From: Margaritifera margaritifera
Taxonomy: Eukaryota; Mollusca; Bivalvia; Unionida; Margaritiferidae
Direction of reading: 5' to 3'
Length of the DNA stretch: 64,000 nt
NCBI GenBank assembly: GCA_029931535.1
Contig: JAQPZY010001418.1
Span: 1,461,001-1,525,000, forward strand
Shown: one piece after another, positions 59,143-64,000 of the stretch
How positions within the stretch are numbered: the stretch's first letter is position 1
Layout of the letters: the number at the start of each line of letters is the position of its first letter
Made by a program: the position numbers and the translations under genes
The notes under the pieces: generated by a model
Seen by the model: only the letters and a program-made list of their open reading frames with translations
Database searches by the model: none
What the model was told of the DNA's origin: nothing

Positions 59143-59814
59143 ATACAATTGTCAAGTTTATCGTAAAACTCCTCATTATCTTTGGTAAAGTTACGAAGTA
59201 TCTTCAAAGGTTTTTAGCTATGAAGACTTCGTGAAACACTTTATGAAAAGAAATAATTCTTAACATATATCTTATGAACGACGTCGTTCCTAAGATATAT
59301 TCAAAAAATGGACGCTGGTAATTAAAAAGTTAGCATAGCACGGTTTTGTAACCTTCAACATGTTATGTTTCATTCTTATCCACTTAAGGCGTTGTGGCTA
59401 CATGTTTCATTAATAATTACTTGTCGATACAAGATCTTGACAATTTGATAACAGATTTAAAAATCTTTTATAAGGGTGCTTTCGGTGCAAAATCGAGCGA
59501 GGCGGTGACATTTGGAGAAATTATGACTTCACTAGTTAGAATTGTGAGAGGTTCAGATGTCCTAATTGCCCATCATCATCATCATGGTTATTATTATAGC
59601 CATAACGTTTCACTTTTACAATGACAATCAGCGTAGGTTTTATGAAAATCTTCACGTTTGACATATTACAGTCTTTTTCCGTTGTATTTTATAAATCTCC
59701 TTTCCACTGCTTAGAATGTTCTATTTAACTTAGAGAATTGTTGTCACGTTATGGGTTGAGTTAATAAAATGACATTATTGTGTCTTTTTACTGACATACT
59801 ACTTTTTTTCTCAG
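59143..59814 (+). other. Intergenic; 76-codon ORF of unknown status at 59394-59624
   Basis: The plus-strand frame contains NLITDLKIFYKGAFGAKSSE and TFGEIMTSLVRIVRGSDVLI, of more protein-like composition than most frames here, then a His run from a CAT repeat. No family is recognised, and no convincing splice sites or promoter are seen. It could be a fragment of an exon or chance. Confidence 0.2.
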
Positions 59815-60150
59815 CTTACTGTTATTTCTGTTATTATTATTGATGTTATTGCTATTATTATTGATTTTATTGCTATTATTATTATTGATGTTATTGCTAT
59901 TATTATTGATGTTATTGCTATTATTATTGATGCTATTGCTATTATTATTATTCTTGATGTTATTTCTATTATTATTATTATTGATGTTATTGCTATAATT
60001 ATTATTGATGTTATTGCTATTATTATTGATGTTATTGATATAATTATTATTGATGTTATTGCTATTATTATTGATGTTATTGCTATTATTATTGATGTTA
60101 TTGCTATAATTATTATTGATGTTATTGCTATTATTATTGATGCTAGTGTA
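59815..60150. repeat. ATT-rich 21-24 bp repeat array
   Basis: Units of ATTATTATTGATGTTATTGC T and variants with an added ATT or a TAATT substitution, about 15 copies. The 122-codon minus-strand frame is Ile/Thr/Ser repeats produced by the period. Confidence 0.93.
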
Positions 60151-60544
60151 ACTACTGAAGTTATGATACTTTCACACATTGCATACAGCTTTCACCTTTT
60201 AATGTCCATTTTCTTTTATGAGCATGTTCATCAGCATTTTTATGTAATATTTATGGAATTATATTTTGGACTTATTATTTAGATTATAGAAATAAACGAA
60301 CTTAGTGCGATCTTTATTCATACGTAGTATTTCCATAACACTAGATTTTATTTTCGCCAACCGCGTAATACTCTAAAGGAGGTTGATGCATGTTTTTTCT
60401 CACGAATCGACAGCTTGAAGTGATTTTATCAATTTAATCCATGTTTGCCGTGTTCTTGTATCTATATTTACAATTTAAGCATATTTTGAAACATTAAATG
60501 GTCCATCACTTTTTTTCCCGAAATCATTTTACGCTTTTCGATCG
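60151..60544. other. No gene seen
   Basis: AT-rich spacer. Confidence 0.5.
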
Positions 60545-61010
60545 CGAATCTCTCTCTTAACTATATCGGGCATTCGTGCGTAACATGCCTGTAACGGAAT
60601 GATTTAAGACGTGCAAGACTATCAGTCACATGTAGTCAGTACAAAGTGTGTACACGCACGTGAGCAGTTTCCAGATTAAAATTCCAAATTGTTTGGATAT
60701 TTAATACCAACTCAGTCCATAATTTGTGTGGAATATTATTGCTAAAATTCCTATTTTGCTTTCAAAATATGCCGTATAGATAATTTCGAAAGCAAAATAT
60801 ATTTCTACACAGGAGTACATTTTATTGGCTATCTATAATAGATTAACTCTTGCCCCGTGCTGCTTCTCAACTGAAGTGAATGAAAACGTGGCCTTACACG
60901 TCGAAAACTTTTTTTGTTAATTCAGGGCGTGTTTCATGCCGGAATCCAAAGTGAACCTCTCCAATTAACCTTAAAGTAATGCTTTTGGACAAACATATGG
61001 CGCGCCTCAT
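60545..61010 (+). repeat. Dispersed repeat, copy 2 (first copy at 50.69 kb)
   Basis: Contains GGGCATTCGTGCGTAACAT, GAATGATTTAAGACGTGCAA, TTCCAAATTGTTTGGATATT and TTTGTTAATTCAGGGCG in the same order as copy 1. Confidence 0.75.
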
Positions 61011-62690
61011 AATGATTCTTTTTCATTAAAATATATGCAAACAAATCATCTTTATACAGAAGATAAAGTAGCATTGTTCTTAATAAAAACATTAATTTTA
61101 TCGATTCTTGCTCGTGTTTTAAACTCTTGCAGCAATTACTCACCATACTACAACCAAGGAAAGTCCACCATAAGAGCGACCGTTGGTTTGGAACAAAAAT
61201 GGTTGAATGTTAAGATTTGTATTATTTTTACTATTTCCTTTACCTTTTATTTTAAACTGGTTGATTATGAGCAAAGATTGTTCACGTCATATTTTCCACT
61301 GTACAGTCTTTACTTTGGCATTTAATAACTTGATCGAGTGTGGAACAAGAAGAGCTGGGACTGTGGATTCGTCCTAATAGTTCACCATTGACACAATAAT
61401 GTAATGCCACGGGAATGACCTAAGACAGTGGCAGCATTTGCTCTACACTTTTCTGTGTCAAATCTAAAGTTAATTTGGGATTAGCTGTGCATAATTGCGT
61501 GTGCTGCGCTGGTTCTTTGGTTTGTATACACCGTGATGCGCACGAGAGACGTGCAGCCTAATGGAAATCACCATAAGGTACTTAAATGCTTTTCGTCTTC
61601 CTCACGGCACAGGTCCCACCGCGGATTTCCTTTTGTACTTGACTCTGTTGTACATATTTTCAAAAATAATTATCAATATTCTTCACTTGGAACAACCACA
61701 AAATCATGTAATGCCATGATTTCTATTGATGGTTTTAGCGAAAGTATTCAACTTTAAACAGTTAGCCTACGAAACAGAGAAAAGAAAAATAAGCTAATGT
61801 ATCTTCAAATTAAACTTTACTACAATATTTTAATAAAGTGATTAAAAGTTTCATTAGGGAGTCAAAGAGGACGCCATAAAAGAATGAAATGACGCATGGG
61901 CAATAATGACTCTTAAAGAAATATAAATGAATTAACATACAGAATCCTATTTCAGATTCAAAGATAAAAGCGCACGAAAACTTAATGTTATGTGATAAAT
62001 AGAATTTAAACTTGTGTATATTTAACATGAGATTTTTTTATGAAACTCGTTGAATGGTACAATGTGTAACTCTGCTGTGAGCAGCTTTTGGCATAATGCT
62101 TATTGAACTAGTTTCCTACATGTAAAATAAATAAAAAGTCGTGTACGATCATCTGTTTAAGGTAGGGGGTCTGCATAAACTAAACTCTGGAAACCAGTTA
62201 ATTCAAGCCATCTCAATCTGGATACTATTCGTCTAGATTTTACATAGGCAAGGAAGTGTCAGAAACGTTAATGAACGGATAACTGGCTTATTGCAGCAAA
62301 ACGTTCCCACTGACGTTTCGTTTTTATTCTTTATGTTCACTGTTCCTATCATGGCGAAGCAGTAGCCAAGGAACTATGAACATTGTAAACAAAGGTAGCT
62401 GATACGCCAATGTTAGCTTAACTGGAAGAAAAATTAATTGAAAAGAGAGAACTTGCGTAATTCAAGAAAATGCTTGCTTCACTAGACTGCGTCAATAAAA
62501 TACCAGCGACGGGTTTCATAGAGTTGTTATCAATAACTCAGGTGGGGTATACCCTGCTGTTCTCGGATAATCACAAAAATCTTCGTTACATGTTGCGTCT
62601 TCACAAAGGAAAATCTTACGATATAATTTACTAAACTGTACAAGTCCGAGGTATTTGAAGTAAAATTTTGTTTGATATTTATATCATTTG
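61011..62690. other. No gene seen
   Basis: Small frames (plus 61035-61325, 96 codons; plus 61533-61757, 74 codons; minus 61810-62028, 72 codons) lack recognisable domains. Otherwise AT-rich DNA. Confidence 0.45.
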
Positions 62691-62790
62691 CTTTCTTAGT
62701 TAGTACTTCAGTAGTTTTAGTACTTTCTTAGTTAGTACTTCAGTAGTTTTAGTACTTTTTTAGTTAGTACTTCATTAGTATTAGACTTCA
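62691..62790. repeat. 32-bp tandem repeat, 3 copies
   Basis: The unit is CTTTCTTAGTTAGTACTTCA plus GTAGTTTTAGTA. Copies start at 62691, 62723 and about 62755. The third is diverged and leads into the next array. Confidence 0.93.
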
Positions 62791-64000
62791 TGATGGTATT
62801 TATCTGCTAGCATAGTGCAAAATCGAAAATTCTAGACTTCATTATAGTCTTTATCTGCTATCATAGTGCAAAATGGAAAGTTCCAGACTTTATTATTGTC
62901 TGCATACGCTATCATACTGCAAAATGGAAATGTCTAGACTTTATTATAGTCTTTATCTGCTAGCATAGTGTAAAATAGAAACGTCTAGACTTTTTGAAAG
63001 TCTGTATCTGCGAGCATAATGCAAATTGGAAAAGTCTAAATGTTATTATAGTCTGTATCTGCTAGCATAGTGCAAATGGAAAAGTCTAGAATTTATTATA
63101 GTCTTTATCTGCTAGCATAATGCAAAATGGAAAAGTCTGGATTTTACTATAGTCTTTACCTACTAGCATAGTGCAAAATGGAAACTTCTAGACTTGATCA
63201 TAGTCTGTATCTGCTAGCATAGTGCAAAATGGAAAATCCTAGACTGTATGCTAGTCTTTACCTGCTAGCATAATGCAAAATGGAAATGCTAGACTTTATT
63301 ATAGTCTTTATCTGCTAGCATAATGCAAAATGGAAAAGTCGAGACTTTATTATAGTTTTTATTTGCTAGCAAAATGCAAAATGAAAATGTCTAGACTTTA
63401 GTATAGGCTGCATCGGCTAGCATAATACAAAATGGAAAATTCTGGACTTTTATATAGTGTTTATCTGCTAGCATAATGCAAAATGGAAAAGTCTAGACTC
63501 TATCATTGTCTGTACATGCAAGCGTGGTGAAAAATAGAAAAGTCTAGACTTTAGTGCAGTCTATATCTGCTAGCGTGATGCAAAATGGGAAATTCTGGCT
63601 TTTATTATAGTCTGTATCTGCTAGTCTAATGGAAAATGGAAAAGTCTAGACTTTATTATAGTCTTTGTCTGCTAGCATAATGCAGAAAAAAAATGATGGA
63701 CTTTTATATAGTCATTGTCTGCTAGCATAATGCAAAATGGAAGATACTAGACTTTATTATAGTCTGTATCTTCTAGTATAATACAAAATGGAAAAGTCTG
63801 GACTTTAGTATGGACTTTATCTGCTAGCTTAATGCAAAATGGAAAGTCATAGACAGTAATATTGGCTGTATCTGCTAGTATTATGCAAAATGCAAAATTC
63901 TAGACTTTGTTAGGGTCTTTACAAAATGGAACATTCTATACTTTATTATAGTCTTTATCTGCTAGCATAGTGAAAAATAGAAACGTTTAGACATTATTAT
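62785..64000. repeat. 51-bp minisatellite array with hairpin in each unit, ~24 copies, open at right edge
   Basis: The unit is CTAGACTTTATTATAGTCTT, then TATCTGCTAGCATAATGCAA and AATGGAAAAGT. Each unit has AGACT...AGTCT as complementary arms about 7 nt apart and a GCTAGC palindrome. Copies are moderately diverged and vary between 49 and 52 bp. The array continues beyond the window. Confidence 0.95.

Noticed and set aside
59811..60179. 122-codon minus-strand ORF of Ile/Thr/Ser
   Set aside because: Direct translation of ATT-rich repeats with period divisible by three.

Overview
The window reads as non-coding, repeat-rich DNA from an animal nuclear genome. It is AT-rich with islands of higher GC. 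It carries eukaryotic retroelement remnants (Penelope-like, LINE, LTR, tRNA-derived SINE), MITEs, many microsatellites and long minisatellite arrays. I see no operons, no bacterial gene density, no rRNA or tRNA gene, and no intact host protein-coding gene. The element mix and the very heavy tandem-repeat load fit a marine invertebrate, most likely a lophotrochozoan such as a mollusc. That taxonomic guess rests on general resemblance only.

Layout. 0-7 kb: microsatellites, a decayed Penelope-like reverse transcriptase fragment (2.26-2.87 kb) flanked by diverged direct repeats, and a 170-bp duplication (5.32-5.66 kb). 7.2-10.7 kb: two adjacent arrays, a 38-bp unit with about 57 copies and a 45/46-bp unit. 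16.7-19.2 kb: two arrays (44 bp and 29 bp) whose right flanks are homologous. 25.3-25.6 kb: a tRNA-derived SINE beside compound microsatellites. 26.5-27.9 kb: a 21-bp array open in one frame, then a LINE ORF1 remnant. 28.9, 34.5 and 56.5 kb: three copies of one ~205-215 bp MITE family. 29.9-31.4 kb: an island of higher GC and CpG with a 49-bp x5 repeat and a broken coding-like stretch that I cannot name. 33.1-34.3 kb: the C-terminal part of a LINE polymerase, broken by frameshifts. 39.9-40.8 kb: a solo LTR with terminal TGTTACG/CGTAACA, an internal TATA box and an initiator. 43.7-49.7 kb: eight different tandem arrays packed in 6 kb. 52.4-54.1 kb (minus strand): a second, different LINE polymerase pseudogene. 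54.6-61 kb: short triplications, an old 400-bp tandem duplication, a MITE with long terminal inverted repeats and flanking TTAA, and a repeat copy shared with 50.7 kb. 62.7-64 kb: a hairpin-bearing 51-bp array running off the right edge.

The most striking feature is the number and diversity of minisatellites: about 16 arrays with unrelated units of 21-53 bp, roughly a fifth of the window. Several periods are multiples of three and so produce long but probably meaningless ORFs, sometimes on both strands. The sequence also hints at how the arrays arise. One array flank has an unexpanded relative 2.6 kb away, and two unrelated arrays end in the same flank. Coding calls are therefore limited to pseudogenes of mobile elements. 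All protein-family assignments are by eye from motifs, without a database search.
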